Below, piece by piece: positions 44,181-53,991 of a DNA stretch of 64,000 nt (position 1 is its first letter; each line of letters starts with the position of its first letter). The translations under genes and the position numbers were made by a program. Below the pieces are notes generated by a model. It saw only the letters and a list, made by a program, of their open reading frames with translations, had not been told where the DNA came from and searched no databases. Source of the stretch: JAVVHH01 sp964613945 (GTDB taxonomy: Bacteria > Pseudomonadota > Alphaproteobacteria > Acetobacterales > Acetobacteraceae); contig CAZTJC010000018.1 of assembly GCA_964613945.1 (NCBI GenBank), positions 1-64,000 of the forward strand. Reading direction: 5' to 3'.

Positions 44181-44585
44181 TTAGGAGTGGAATTCGGCCG
44201 GGATCGGTAGATTGCCCGCGGGGTTGGTGTCGTGGCGCGACAGGCTGAGGAGTGTGCCGTCATCGACGAATGGCCTTAGATCGGCCTCGATCGCGTCGGC
44301 CAGCGCACGATCATAAACTTCAGCGTCACCAACCCGCACGGCGATGGAGAGGCGGTGTTTTGCGCGCTTGGCCGGGTCGGCCAGGGTCGCTGCGGTCCAG
44401 CGCCCGAGTGGCGACTCCGCCTGTGCCGGATCTGCCAGAAACGCCTCGAACGCATCGAGTTGAGTAACCAGGCGTGCGGCGTGCCGGCGCAATACCGCAT
44501 GAATGGGGTGGGCGGGATCGTCGAGCGATGCGCGCCCGGCATCGTCGACATGAAGGCGCAATTGATGCTGCCAGTCCGCACTCAT
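44181..44585 (-). CDS. Unknown 134-residue protein linked to D-amino-acid dehydrogenase
   Basis: A 134-residue cytosolic protein without signal or membrane helix. It begins MSADWQHQLRLHVDDAG, has a helical middle (HAVLRRHAARLVTQLDAFEAF), and ends in an alpha/beta stretch (HRLSIAVRVGDAEVYDRALADAI). It starts 19 bp after the dadA-like stop and is surely in its transcript. I do not recognise the family; it may modulate or extend D-amino-acid catabolism. The start at 44585 is the first Met compatible with the end of dadA; the longer open frame lies inside dadA. Confidence 0.6.
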   Translation of the reverse strand: MSADWQHQLRLHVDDAGRASLDDPAHPIHAVLRRHAARLVTQLDAFEAFLADPAQAESPLGRWTAATLADPAKRAKHRLSIAVRVGDAEVYDRALADAIEADLRPFVDDGTLLSLSRHDTNPAGNLPIPAEFHS

Positions 44586-44604
44586 CGGCTCGCTTCCCTC
44601 CATA

Positions 44605-45882
44605 TCAGGCGGCCTGGTTCTTGCGCCCGGTCGCCAGCGCCGCGACCGCGTCGGCCGTCGCGGCCGACAGCGTCCAGCCCAGATGTCCATGACCGGTATT
44701 GTAGAACACGCGCGGGTTCCGCCCTTGCATGACCCGCGGCATCATGTCCGGCATCATCGGACGCAGCCCGGCCCATGGCACCGCCTGCCGCGTGCTCATT
44801 CCAGGGAAATGGGCCCGGCACCAGCGCACCAGCGGATCGACCCGCTCGGCGCGGATGTCGCGATTAACGCCGTTGAACTCGGCGGTGCCCGCCACGCGGA
44901 ACCGGGTCGGGCCGAGGCGGCTGGTCACGATCTTGGCTTTGTCGTCGAGCAAGCTGACCCATGGCGCCGCCGCCTGATCGGCCGGCTCCGGCAGACTCAC
45001 GGTGATGGAGTAGCCCTTGACCGGGTAGACGTTCACCCGGTCGCCCAGGCTGCGGCCGAGATCGCGGGACAGCACCCCGCTGCAGACCACCACCTTGTCG
45101 AACCGGCTCACCTCCTCTGGCGGCACGGCCTGGTCGGACCGCGGCTCGGTCGACCGGTGACGGATCTCCACGCGATCATCCGCAGCGTCGACCCCGAGCA
45201 CCAGCGTCGACAAGTTCATGGTCACGCCCAGCCGCGCGCAGGCGGCGGCGAGCCCGTTGGTGAATTTGTGGATATCGCCGGTGAAGTCCGACGGCGTGTA
45301 CCAGCCGCCATACAGATCGCCCTGCAGCGCCGGCTCGATCTGCTTCATCTCGGCGACCGTAACAGCGCGGCGTTCGAGCCCGCCCTTGGCCAGCAGGGCG
45401 GTGGTGCGCCGGGCATCCTCGAAATCGGCTTTCGTGGCGTAGAAGTGCAGAATGCCACGCTCCTCGCAATCAAAGTCGATCCCGGCCTCCTCCGCCATGC
45501 GCTGCAGGTGCCCACGGGCCTCAATGGCCAGCCGCACGGTGGTGATCGTATTCTCCTCGTGCTGCGGAATGGCGCCGATGAACTCGGCCATCCAAGACAG
45601 TTTGTGCCAGGACGGCTTGGGGTTCACCAACAGGGGCGCACCGCTGCTGAACATCCACTTCAGGCCCTTGAACACCGTCGCCCAACTGTTCCAGACCTCG
45701 GCGTTCGAGGCGGAAAGCTGCCCGCCATTGGCGAACGACGTTTCCATGGCCGCATACGGATGCTTGTCGAACAGGGTCACCCGGCAGCCGCGCCGCACCA
45801 GGTTGTAGGCGGTGGTTACCCCGGTGATGCCGGCGCCGATGACGGCGATGCTGGGCTCCGACGGATCGATCGTGCTGGACAT
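44605..45882 (-). CDS. dadA: D-amino-acid dehydrogenase (DadA family)
   Basis: A 425-residue FAD-dependent oxidoreductase. The N-terminal dinucleotide-binding motif is AVIGAGITGVTTAYNL and the family segments NGGQLSASNAEVWNSWATV, YTPSDFTGDIHKF, WAGLRPMMPDMMP and NTGHGHLGWTLS are all present. DadA oxidises D-amino acids to oxo-acids and feeds electrons to the respiratory chain at the inner membrane. No alanine racemase is adjacent, so the in vivo substrate is open. A second small gene follows on the same strand. Confidence 0.85.
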   Translation of the reverse strand: MSSTIDPSEPSIAVIGAGITGVTTAYNLVRRGCRVTLFDKHPYAAMETSFANGGQLSASNAEVWNSWATVFKGLKWMFSSGAPLLVNPKPSWHKLSWMAEFIGAIPQHEENTITTVRLAIEARGHLQRMAEEAGIDFDCEERGILHFYATKADFEDARRTTALLAKGGLERRAVTVAEMKQIEPALQGDLYGGWYTPSDFTGDIHKFTNGLAAACARLGVTMNLSTLVLGVDAADDRVEIRHRSTEPRSDQAVPPEEVSRFDKVVVCSGVLSRDLGRSLGDRVNVYPVKGYSITVSLPEPADQAAAPWVSLLDDKAKIVTSRLGPTRFRVAGTAEFNGVNRDIRAERVDPLVRWCRAHFPGMSTRQAVPWAGLRPMMPDMMPRVMQGRNPRVFYNTGHGHLGWTLSAATADAVAALATGRKNQAA

Positions 45883-46112
45883 GGTCTATCGATGCTCCGC
45901 GATGGCTGGAAAAGAGCGCCGCGCCGATGCGTGGGGCAGCGTCGGTCGCCGTCTCGGCAGCAGGGGATGGGCGGCGTCGCGAATCATGGGTGGTTCCAAA
46001 CTGAAGGCCGGAAGGTGTCCCAGAAAATGCCATGGCGATCGCGCCAGCGGCAAGCAGGCCGGGTCCGCTCAATAGACTGGACGCATGGCGACGAGACAAC
46101 GATGTTGGTGTC

Positions 46113-47051
46113 ATGGAACATCGTAATCTCGGCCGCTCCGGCCTACGCGTCTCCGCCGTCGGCCTCGGCTGCAACAATTTCGGCGGTCGCATCGACCTGG
46201 AGGCGACCCGGGCGGTGATCCACAAGGCGCTCGACGTCGGCGTCACGCTATTCGACACGGCCGACGTCTATGGCGAGCGGGGCGGTTCGGAGACCTACAT
46301 GGGCGAGGTGCTGGGCGATGCGCGCAAGCGGATCGTTCTGGCGACCAAGTTCGGTATGCCGATGGACGACACCGGCGAAAGCCAGGGCGGATCGCGCCGC
46401 TACGTGCTGGCCGCCGTCGAAGCCAGCTTGCGTCGGCTCAAGACCGATTGGATCGACCTCTACCAGCTGCATCGCCCGGACCCGCGCACGCCGATCGAGG
46501 AAACCCTGCGCGCCCTCGAGGATCTCTCGCGCGCCGGCAAAATCCGCTACTATGGCTGCTCCAACCTCCCGGCCTGGCAGGTGGTCGAGGCGCACTGGGT
46601 CGCCAAGACGCTCAACCTGTCCGGCTTCGTCTCTTGCCAGGACGAGTATTCGCTGCTGGTACGGCAGGCTGAGCCGGAGCTGATGCCGGCAATGCGCGCC
46701 TATGGCTTGGGCTTGCTGCCGTATTTCCCGCTCGCCAGCGGCCTGCTCACGGGCAAATACCGCCGCAACATGCCGATGCCGGAGCAGGCGCGGCTGACCA
46801 AGACCCAGCGCCTGGCCGATCGCTACCTGACCGACGAGAATTGGGCCAAGGCGGAGAAAGTGATCGACCTGGCCGAAGCGCGTGGCTCCGCGCCGTTGGC
46901 CGTCGCCATCGGCTGGCTCCTCGCCCGCGATCCGGTCGCCAGCGTTATTGCCGGCGCGACTACACCCGAGCAGATCGAGCAGAACGCCAACGCTGCCGCT
47001 TGCACGCTCACTGCCGACGACCTGGCCGAGCTGGATCGGGTCACCACCTAG
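46113..47051 (+). CDS. Aldo/keto reductase
   Basis: A 312-residue NADPH-dependent aldo/keto reductase of the potassium-channel-beta/YghZ-like type. The catalytic tetrad is visible: FDTADVYGE (Asp and Tyr), ATKFGMP (Lys) and QLHRPDP (His). The C-terminal cofactor segment SVIAGATTPEQIEQN matches the family. The start at 46113 (MEHRNLGRSGLRVSAVGLG) is the family start. The 230 bp upstream, shared with the divergent dadA, holds nothing else I can support. A DUF4864 gene follows after 21 bp. Confidence 0.88.
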   Translation: MEHRNLGRSGLRVSAVGLGCNNFGGRIDLEATRAVIHKALDVGVTLFDTADVYGERGGSETYMGEVLGDARKRIVLATKFGMPMDDTGESQGGSRRYVLAAVEASLRRLKTDWIDLYQLHRPDPRTPIEETLRALEDLSRAGKIRYYGCSNLPAWQVVEAHWVAKTLNLSGFVSCQDEYSLLVRQAEPELMPAMRAYGLGLLPYFPLASGLLTGKYRRNMPMPEQARLTKTQRLADRYLTDENWAKAEKVIDLAEARGSAPLAVAIGWLLARDPVASVIAGATTPEQIEQNANAAACTLTADDLAELDRVTT

Positions 47052-47072
47052 AGCTCCGGAGGAAAGAAGCCG

Positions 47073-47504
47073 ATGCGCATCGCAGCCCTTTGCCTGGTCA
47101 CCGCCATGCTCCTCGGCAGCCCGGCCTTCGCCGACGATGCCGCACCGGTCTCGCCCGCCGATCACCAGGCGATCGAGCGCGTCATCACGTCGCAACTCGA
47201 CGCCTTTAGCCGAGACGCCGCGGACACCGCGTTCGGCTTTGCCTCACCGAACATCCAGTCGATGTTCGGCGACGCACCGCATTTCATGGCAATGGTCCAG
47301 CAGGCCTATCCGCCGGTCTACCGCCCACGCTCGTTCACGTTCCAGCAACTGGTGACCGTCGATGACCGGGTCGTCCAACATGTCATGATCATCGGGCCCG
47401 ACGGCGCACCGGCGCTCGCGCTGTACACCATGGAGCGCGAGCCGGACGGCACGTGGCGGATCGACGGCTGTACGCTGACCCGGCCGCCAGGGCTGACGAC
47501 CTAG
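47073..47504 (+). CDS. DUF4864 exported protein
   Basis: A 143-residue protein with a signal peptide (cleavage near AFA-D) and a DUF4864 domain: DHQAIERVITSQLDAFSRDA, AFGFASPNIQSMFGDAPHFM and the end TWRIDGCTLTRPPGL. The fold is thought to be NTF2-like; function is unknown. A GGAGG lies upstream of the ATG. Its stop overlaps by 4 bp the stop of the convergent M16 peptidase gene. Confidence 0.75.
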   Translation: MRIAALCLVTAMLLGSPAFADDAAPVSPADHQAIERVITSQLDAFSRDAADTAFGFASPNIQSMFGDAPHFMAMVQQAYPPVYRPRSFTFQQLVTVDDRVVQHVMIIGPDGAPALALYTMEREPDGTWRIDGCTLTRPPGLTT

Positions 47505-50182
47505 AGCGGCGGCCCTTTCACAACCTGCACAAGCCCATCCGGCCGCACCCAGGTGGCGAACGCCCGCCGGATATCCTCGGCCGAAAGCGCCTGATACAGC
47601 CCGGCGGCCCGTTCCTGGCTGTCCAGCGGCAATCCGAGTTCCGCCAGCCGCAGATAGGCCGACGCGATCCCGCCCACGCTGGCACCCTGCATGGTCAACC
47701 GCCGCAGCACCTGCGCCTTGGCCCGCGCCAGCTCCGACTCACTGACCGGGCTCGTCTGCATCGCGACCAGGTTGCGCCGGACCAAGGCATCCGCTTTCGG
47801 CACATCGGCCCCGTCGGCACCGAATGACACCGTGTAGCGCCCGCGAGTCCGGCTCCAGTCGAACGAACTGCCGACCGAGTAGACGTATCCGGTGCGGATC
47901 CGCAGGTCACGGTACAGTCGGGAGGAGAAATCCCCGCCCATGATGCCGTTGCCCAGGATCAAGGCGTAGCGATCCGGATGCGTCACCGGCAGGGTCACGG
48001 TCTCGGCGAGCGTGACCGCATCCTGCAACCGGCCGGCATCCGGGACCCGCACGTCGGACGGAGGATTGATCCCGATCGGCGGTAGGTCGATCGCCGGCGT
48101 CGGCCCGGTTGCCTGCCATGATCCGAACGTCGACTCCACGACGCGCCGCGCTTCGTCCGGCGTAATGTCACCCACCACCACGATCGTGGCCTGATCGGGG
48201 CGAAAGCTGGCCTCGTAGAACGCGCGCACGTCGGCCAAGGTCAGCGCCATGACGGTGTCGGGCGTGGCCTGGCGGAGAGCCGGGTCACCGGCGGGCACCA
48301 GTGCCGCCTCGAGCGCCTCGCTGGCCCGGAAGTCGGGCGTCTCCGGCAGTTTGGCCAGGCTCTGCGCCAGTTGCCGGCGCGACACTTCGAACGGCGCTTG
48401 CGGAAAAGCAGGGTGCAGCTCGGCATCGGCCAACAGGCGCATGCCGGCCTCGAACTGACCTTTCAGCGCCCGCAAGGAGAAGCCGAACCCAACGCTGTGC
48501 TGCGCTCCGATGTCGTCCATCGCCTGCTCGCGCGCCAGTCGGCCGCGGGTGAGGCTACCTTCGTCGAACAGCCGGCCCACCAACGCTGCCACGCCGTCCT
48601 GACCCGGTGGCTGCTGCATGTCCGACACTTCCCGGACGCGGGCGAACATCGAGACGGTGGGGCTGACCGCCTCCGACTTCACAATCAGGCGCACCCCATT
48701 CGGCAAGGTGCTGATGACTGGCGGCGTGGCCGGGTCGACGCTCGGCGCGGAGGCCAGCGCCGCCGCAGCCCAGTCCGGCAGCGTCACGGCGCGTTCCGGC
48801 ACGACGCCCGGCGTCTCCGGCGCGCCGAACCTGGCGGGAGATGCCGGCGCATTGGCCGGACGCGGTGTCAGCACCATCGTCACAGCCTGCGACGGATCGA
48901 GCAGCCGTTGCGCGAGCTGCCGCACCGCGTCCGGGGTGACGTCGGCATAAGCCTGCGCGAGATCGTCGGGCGATTTCATCCCGGCAACGGCGACGGCGCG
49001 GGACCAGGCGCGCGCCAGGCCGGAGATGCTGTCCGCCTCGAACGCCAGTTGCGCCCGCTCCTGCCGCTTGGCCGCTTCGACCAGCTCCGTGGGGATCGCA
49101 CCTCCGGCCGCATCGGCCAATACGCGGCGGAGATCGGCCAGCGCCGGCGCCGGGTCGGAGCCGCTGGGCAAGGTGGCAAAGGCAAGCCCGAGGCCGACAT
49201 CGGCTTTGGCTTGATACTGGAATTGCGCCGCCAGCACGCGCCCGGCAGGCACGAGCGCGTAGAGCGCGCCGCGCCGCGTGGCCAGAACATCGGCGAGGAT
49301 GTCTGCAGTGGCGAAGTCGCTTGCGCGCAGCCCGGGCATCCGGAAGGCCAGCCCGGCGGCGACATATGGCAAGTTGGTCTGGATGTCGATCGGCGCGACG
49401 GAGCCGATCGAGGTCAGGGCCGGCAGCGCCGCATGTGCCGGCAACGGCCGCGACGGAATGGCATCGAATGCCTGCCGCACCATCGTCAGCACCGCTTGCG
49501 GATCAACGTCGCCGGCCACGACCAGGATGGCGTTATTGGGCGCATACCAATCGTCGTAGAACCGGCGCAGCGCGGCGGCGTCGGTCTTGTCGAACGAAGG
49601 TCGGGTGCCGAGCGCATCGTGCGAATACGGCGTATCGGCGAACAGGGCGACCTGCACCGCCGCCGTGGCGTTGTAGATTGGGTTGGACAGGTTGCGCGAC
49701 ACCTCCTGCTCGATGGCGCCGCGTTCCTGCGTCCAGTCCGCTTCGGAGAGCGTCAGACCACGCATGCGCCCGGCTTCGATCCGCAGCACCAGGCCGAGAT
49801 CGTTGGCCGGGATAGTGTAGGTGTACTGCGTCAGCGTTTCTGCGGTGCTGGCATTGTAGGCACCGCCGAGCAGGCCACCGAGTTCGGACAACTGATCACG
49901 GTCCAGGCTTTCGGCGCCGCGGAACATCATGTGCTCCAGCGCGTGCGCCGTCCCCGGGAAGCCCGGCGGAGAGTCGGTGGACCCAACCAGGTAATTGAGC
50001 GAAGTCGCCACCACCGGCGCCAGGCGATCCGGAACAACGATCACCCGCATGCCGTTGCCCAGGGTGGCGCGCACCACGTCGGCCGGTTCCGCCGCCGCAA
50101 CCGGCCGAACGAGAACCAGGCCGATCAGGGCAACGAAGCGGATCGACGCGAGAGAGTAGCCGAAAGCAGGGTGGCTCATCAT
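47501..50182 (-). CDS. M16-family zinc metallopeptidase, tandem-domain
   Basis: An 893-residue exported protein with a signal peptide (residues 1-30) and two M16 repeats. The first carries the inverted zinc motif HxxEH (H80, E83, H84 in HALEHMMFRG) and a downstream Glu (E160 in ERGAIEQE). The second repeat (about 470-880) lacks the zinc site, as in pitrilysin-like proteins where it closes the chamber. It degrades or processes peptides in the periplasm; the substrate is unknown. It starts 11 bp after the chalcone-isomerase-like gene, so the two are an operon. Confidence 0.88.
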   Translation of the reverse strand: MMSHPAFGYSLASIRFVALIGLVLVRPVAAAEPADVVRATLGNGMRVIVVPDRLAPVVATSLNYLVGSTDSPPGFPGTAHALEHMMFRGAESLDRDQLSELGGLLGGAYNASTAETLTQYTYTIPANDLGLVLRIEAGRMRGLTLSEADWTQERGAIEQEVSRNLSNPIYNATAAVQVALFADTPYSHDALGTRPSFDKTDAAALRRFYDDWYAPNNAILVVAGDVDPQAVLTMVRQAFDAIPSRPLPAHAALPALTSIGSVAPIDIQTNLPYVAAGLAFRMPGLRASDFATADILADVLATRRGALYALVPAGRVLAAQFQYQAKADVGLGLAFATLPSGSDPAPALADLRRVLADAAGGAIPTELVEAAKRQERAQLAFEADSISGLARAWSRAVAVAGMKSPDDLAQAYADVTPDAVRQLAQRLLDPSQAVTMVLTPRPANAPASPARFGAPETPGVVPERAVTLPDWAAAALASAPSVDPATPPVISTLPNGVRLIVKSEAVSPTVSMFARVREVSDMQQPPGQDGVAALVGRLFDEGSLTRGRLAREQAMDDIGAQHSVGFGFSLRALKGQFEAGMRLLADAELHPAFPQAPFEVSRRQLAQSLAKLPETPDFRASEALEAALVPAGDPALRQATPDTVMALTLADVRAFYEASFRPDQATIVVVGDITPDEARRVVESTFGSWQATGPTPAIDLPPIGINPPSDVRVPDAGRLQDAVTLAETVTLPVTHPDRYALILGNGIMGGDFSSRLYRDLRIRTGYVYSVGSSFDWSRTRGRYTVSFGADGADVPKADALVRRNLVAMQTSPVSESELARAKAQVLRRLTMQGASVGGIASAYLRLAELGLPLDSQERAAGLYQALSAEDIRRAFATWVRPDGLVQVVKGPPL

Positions 50183-50193
50183 GATGGCGCTTC

Positions 50194-50745
50194 TCAGTTC
50201 AACAGGGCTTTGCGCAAATCCTCGGATGGCGGCTTGTCACCGATGTAGCCCCGCAGGATCAGGCGGCCGAGATCCGCCTTATCGGATTGGAATATCGCCG
50301 CGTTGTTGACGAACAGCCGGGTGCCCGCCTTGGTGATGATGAAGGTGAAGGTGTCGCCGGACTTCACTGCCGGGGCCACGCTGACCATGCGATCGAAGTC
50401 GGCTTGGTCAGCCGGGTCACAGCTGCCATCGCCGCAGTTCACGGCCTCGCCGTTGTGGAATTGGCGCGCCACCTGCTCCTTAGAGCCGGAATGGAGGAAT
50501 TGCAGCAGCAGTACTTTCGGCGTCGGCGCGGCCATGATCTGCCGCGCGTCGTGACTGCGCTGTGCCACATACAGCCCGGCGGCATAGACCCGAACGTTGA
50601 GCACCGTCAGCGTGCGAACGCCGAGGCCGTTGAGCACGAGAGACTGTCCCTCGACCGGGTAGCTGTCCGGGAACGTCACGCCATCGACGGTCGCCGCCTG
50701 CGCGAGGCCGCACCAGAAAACCAGCAGAACGAGGATACGACCCAC
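50194..50745 (-). CDS. Chalcone isomerase-like exported protein
   Basis: A 183-residue protein with a signal peptide (residues 1-17, cleavage near AQA-A) and a chalcone-isomerase-like domain: TVDGVTFPDSYPVEGQSLVL, NGLGVRTLTVLNVRVYAAGL, then DTFTFIITKAGTRLFVNN. Bacterial members do not make flavonoids; they bind fatty acids or have unknown roles. Co-transcribed with the M16 peptidase. The 117 bp between its start and the preceding wrbA stop on the same strand holds nothing else I can name. Confidence 0.78.
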   Translation of the reverse strand: MGRILVLLVFWCGLAQAATVDGVTFPDSYPVEGQSLVLNGLGVRTLTVLNVRVYAAGLYVAQRSHDARQIMAAPTPKVLLLQFLHSGSKEQVARQFHNGEAVNCGDGSCDPADQADFDRMVSVAPAVKSGDTFTFIITKAGTRLFVNNAAIFQSDKADLGRLILRGYIGDKPPSEDLRKALLN

Positions 50746-50862
50746 AGCTGCATCTCCTTGAACCGACCGGACTGCCGGGCCTCATCACTCACCACCGCCG
50801 ACCAGGGAACGCCAGCCGAGAGACGCTCCTGGCCGATCAACAGTATGTTCCCGCCGCGGTGA

Positions 50863-51507
50863 CTACTCCTTGCGGCTGGGCATCTCGCCCGCAGCGACCA
50901 GCGCGCTGGCGATCACGACGAGGCGCCGGCCCTGATGCCTGGCGGCGTCGAGATCCTCCTGACGCGGCGGGTTGTGTTCCGCGGTGACGATGCTGCTCGC
51001 GCCATACGGCGACCCGGCCTCGAGCATCGCCTCGTCGGTGTAGCCGGTCGGCACGATGACCATCCCGAGATGGGCCATCGGCGCGTAAAGCGACAAGGTC
51101 ACCACTTCAGTGCCGCCATGCGGCCACGATGCGGTGGCGAAGGCACCGCCGACCTTGCCCGCCAGCGTGCCCTTCTTCCACTGCGGGCCCAATTGGTCGA
51201 AATACGCCTTCAGCTCCGTTGCCATGGTGCCGAAATAACACGGTGTGCCGAACAGGATGGCGTCGGCCCATTCCGCATCCTCGGTCGTGGGCTCGTCATA
51301 AAGCGCGTTCTGCCGCGTCGCCCCTTCCAGCCAGCCGGACGCCTTCGCCATCGTCGAAGAGTCGACCACCTCGCGCGCGCGGCGAAGGCGGACGGTGGCA
51401 CCTTGGGCCTGAGCGCCCTCTGCGGCCGCCTTGGCCAATGCCTCGACTGAGCCGTTGCGGGAGTAGAACACGATCAGCAAGCGGGTAGGGTCGGTCAACC
51501 GGGTCAT
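50863..51507 (-). CDS. wrbA: WrbA-type NAD(P)H:quinone oxidoreductase
   Basis: A 214-residue flavodoxin-fold protein. The FMN phosphate loop is VFYSRNGSVEALA, and the segments AILFGTPCYFGTMATELKAYFDQ and FATASWPHGGTE with the C-terminal GASSIV match WrbA. The enzyme reduces quinones by two electrons and limits oxidative stress. It has no signal peptide. It is a single gene or the last of a minus-strand group; 64 bp separate it from the lipoprotein gene. Confidence 0.82.
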   Translation of the reverse strand: MTRLTDPTRLLIVFYSRNGSVEALAKAAAEGAQAQGATVRLRRAREVVDSSTMAKASGWLEGATRQNALYDEPTTEDAEWADAILFGTPCYFGTMATELKAYFDQLGPQWKKGTLAGKVGGAFATASWPHGGTEVVTLSLYAPMAHLGMVIVPTGYTDEAMLEAGSPYGASSIVTAEHNPPRQEDLDAARHQGRRLVVIASALVAAGEMPSRKE

Positions 51508-51571
51508 CCAGATACAGGGGAGACCGACACCTGATAGCGCCCCGTCATTCGAGAAGGGGTAAGACGGTGCG

Positions 51572-52273
51572 CTACAGTCCGCTCACCACGCCGCGGATCA
51601 ATCCGGCCGCCCCGCCGGCGGCGGTTCGCAGGATCGCGGAAACCAGGTTGAAGACACTTTTGACAAGGCCGGGCTGATCGGGATTTCGCGAGACCTGCTC
51701 CTGGGTGTCGCGCAACGCGGTGCCCCATTCGTCGATGAACTGGCCGAAATCCGCACTGTTGCGAGCCGAACCGTCCAGCCCGGCAACATGCAGACCCGCA
51801 CTGTCCGGAATGACCATCAGCAGAAACGGCCCCGGCCCGGACAACTGCCCCTCACTCGGCCGTACCGCTTTCAGTAGCCGGGCGGCGCGGGTGTAATCGT
51901 ATGTGCCGACGAGGAAGTCGCAATCCGCTGCCCGGCTGGCCGGAATATCCGCCAGTTGCACCAGCCAGCGCGTCATGATCAGGTTCGGCGCCACGACGGA
52001 GGCTGCCAGGGCGGCTTGGGTGGTCGGCAAGCGACTGGTGAAGGCGTTGCAGAACGCCCGGTTGCGGTTGAGATCGCCTGGGGTGAGCAACACCACTGCC
52101 GTCGGCAACGGCGCCAGAAACGTGGACGGCCCGGCAAGCTGGGTCGCGAACACCGGCCGCGCCGCGACGTTGGGCGGCCGGGCACCAGAGAAAGCGTCCT
52201 GGCCGGAATACGGCGCAGCACAGCCGGTGATGAGAAGGGCCGATAAAATTCCGCCCGCCGCGACGTGCCGCAT
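51572..52273 (-). CDS. Putative lipoprotein of unknown function
   Basis: A 233-residue protein with a lipoprotein signal: MRHVAAGGILSALLITGC, lipobox ITGC with Cys at residue 18. The body contains LPTAVVLLTPGDLNRNRAF, DCDFLVGTYDYTRAARLL and GPGPFLLMVIPDSAG, and a hydrophobic C-terminus (GGAAGLIRGVVSGL). I do not recognise the family. The start at 52273 places the lipobox correctly; the ATG at 52300 adds nine residues. It follows the CopD-like gene by 40 bp on the same strand. Confidence 0.65.
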   Translation of the reverse strand: MRHVAAGGILSALLITGCAAPYSGQDAFSGARPPNVAARPVFATQLAGPSTFLAPLPTAVVLLTPGDLNRNRAFCNAFTSRLPTTQAALAASVVAPNLIMTRWLVQLADIPASRAADCDFLVGTYDYTRAARLLKAVRPSEGQLSGPGPFLLMVIPDSAGLHVAGLDGSARNSADFGQFIDEWGTALRDTQEQVSRNPDQPGLVKSVFNLVSAILRTAAGGAAGLIRGVVSGL

Positions 52274-52313
52274 GAAAGCTCTCCCACTCTGCGGCACCAA
52301 GCTAAGCGATGCG

Positions 52314-53948
52314 TCAGGTCTCGCGATAGAGCAGCAGGATGACGCTGATCAACAGCAGGCCGGCCGGCCAGACCCACGAGGCCACACGGGCCACCCGGCC
52401 ATCCGCCCGCAACTGCAGCCACCGGGCGGAGGCGACCGTGACGCCGACCAACGCCATCGGCGTGTGCGTCATCTCGACCAGCAGTTGGTCCTTGATGTCG
52501 ATGATCGGGTGGGAATGCGCGAGCAGCAGGATGCTGCCGACGCCGACCAGCAACGGAAACACCAGCGCCGCCCGTTGATCCCGGAAATAGCCGACGTTGA
52601 CGCCCCATTCGAACAGTGCGAACGCGATCACCAGCGTGAAGACCGCCTTGTGCTGCAACACCTCGACGTCGCGCAGCCCTTCGAAGAACCCGATCGGCCC
52701 CAGTGGCCAAACCTCCGGCTCGGACACGAACATCAGGAACACGCCCAACACCAGGAAGCCGAGCGGCCAGTGCCGCGCCCATCGCACGCCCATCCGATCC
52801 AGTAGCGCGAGCAAGCCGATCACCAGGATGAACACGCCGGCCCGGTGATGCCCGAATTCCGACAACTGGCTGTCGGTTAGCTCATGGCCGTAAGTCTCGC
52901 CCGACCCCGGCACGAAGTCTGCCGGGGGCATGGTCAGCGTGGAGTGATCGGGCTCAATGAGGGTCGGCAGGCGCGGCGTGAAGCGCTCCGTGATCTCCGA
53001 CAGGCTCACCCGGTCCTGCTGCCGCACGTCGACCGCGGGGGCCGTGCTGGTCAGCGAGGCCGCGGCGAAGAACAGCGTCAGGCCGACGCCGATCTCGACT
53101 TCGGCAAAGCGTCGGAGGCGGAGCACGGAGGTCGCCGGGTCGCGCCGCAGCCGTTCCACCACCAGGAAGTTGCCGAAGCCGAGACCGAGCAGGCCTAGGA
53201 ATAGCACACCCTTGCCGGTCACCATCACGCCGTAAGCGGTAGCATACAAGCCGTCGACGGCGCCGATGTAGAAGATGCTGAAGATGACGGCCGACACCAG
53301 GATGCAGCCGACGCCGACCATGCTGAGGCGGGAGAACCTGGACCCGACGAGCCGCAGGCTGGCGCCATCGCGAATGCGCGACAGCGCCAGGACGAAGGCA
53401 GGAATACCACCGATCCAGACGGAAGCGCCCAGCAGATGCAGCGTCGTCGCCACCATCAGGATGCCGCGATCGTCCAGCCGCGCCACCGAATGCGTGGTCA
53501 TCACCGCCGCCGCGAGAATGACGCCGCACAAGGCGATCAGCGGCACGCGCGCCGTATTGCCAGAGAAGAGCAGCACGGCCAGCAACAGCGCCGCCACGAT
53601 CTTGACCAGGCCGGCGACGGCAAAGTTGGCGCCCATGATGTCGGCCAGGTCGATCCCGACCGATTGATGGACCACCGCAGCCTGCATCGCGACGGTCAGA
53701 CCCTGCGCGACGATCAGCGCAATGGCGCTCCACCCCGTCAACCGCGCAACCCGGCGCGACAGCCCGGCACCATCGAACACCTGCACGGCGCCGTAGGCCG
53801 CCACCGGCACGGTCAGCCGCATCGCGAAAGGCTGGGCGAGGAACACCAGGAAGATCGATCCGCCAACCGCCATGCTCTGCGCCATGGTGACGAGCGCGTG
53901 CACAACGACGCTGAGATATTCGAAGACGTCGACCAGAAGGAGCAGCAT
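52314..53948 (-). CDS. CopD-like polytopic membrane protein
   Basis: A 544-residue inner-membrane protein with about 12 helices. The N-terminal half has the CopD-type segments SMAVGGSIFLVFLAQPFA, ATTLHLLGASVWIGGIPAFV and YGVMVTGKGVLFLGLLGL. A soluble loop of about 65 residues (residues 318-380, RVSLSEITERFTPRL...) interrupts it and the C-terminal helices carry HSHP and MTHTP His motifs. CopD proteins take part in copper uptake or export. The start at 53948 (MLLLLVDVFEYLS) is chosen because the upstream frame is Arg/Cys-rich. Confidence 0.75.
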   Translation of the reverse strand: MLLLLVDVFEYLSVVVHALVTMAQSMAVGGSIFLVFLAQPFAMRLTVPVAAYGAVQVFDGAGLSRRVARLTGWSAIALIVAQGLTVAMQAAVVHQSVGIDLADIMGANFAVAGLVKIVAALLLAVLLFSGNTARVPLIALCGVILAAAVMTTHSVARLDDRGILMVATTLHLLGASVWIGGIPAFVLALSRIRDGASLRLVGSRFSRLSMVGVGCILVSAVIFSIFYIGAVDGLYATAYGVMVTGKGVLFLGLLGLGFGNFLVVERLRRDPATSVLRLRRFAEVEIGVGLTLFFAAASLTSTAPAVDVRQQDRVSLSEITERFTPRLPTLIEPDHSTLTMPPADFVPGSGETYGHELTDSQLSEFGHHRAGVFILVIGLLALLDRMGVRWARHWPLGFLVLGVFLMFVSEPEVWPLGPIGFFEGLRDVEVLQHKAVFTLVIAFALFEWGVNVGYFRDQRAALVFPLLVGVGSILLLAHSHPIIDIKDQLLVEMTHTPMALVGVTVASARWLQLRADGRVARVASWVWPAGLLLISVILLLYRET

Positions 53949-53991
53949 GGCGCGTTTTCGGCCGTTCCCCCTCCCCTGGCAAGCGTCGGTG

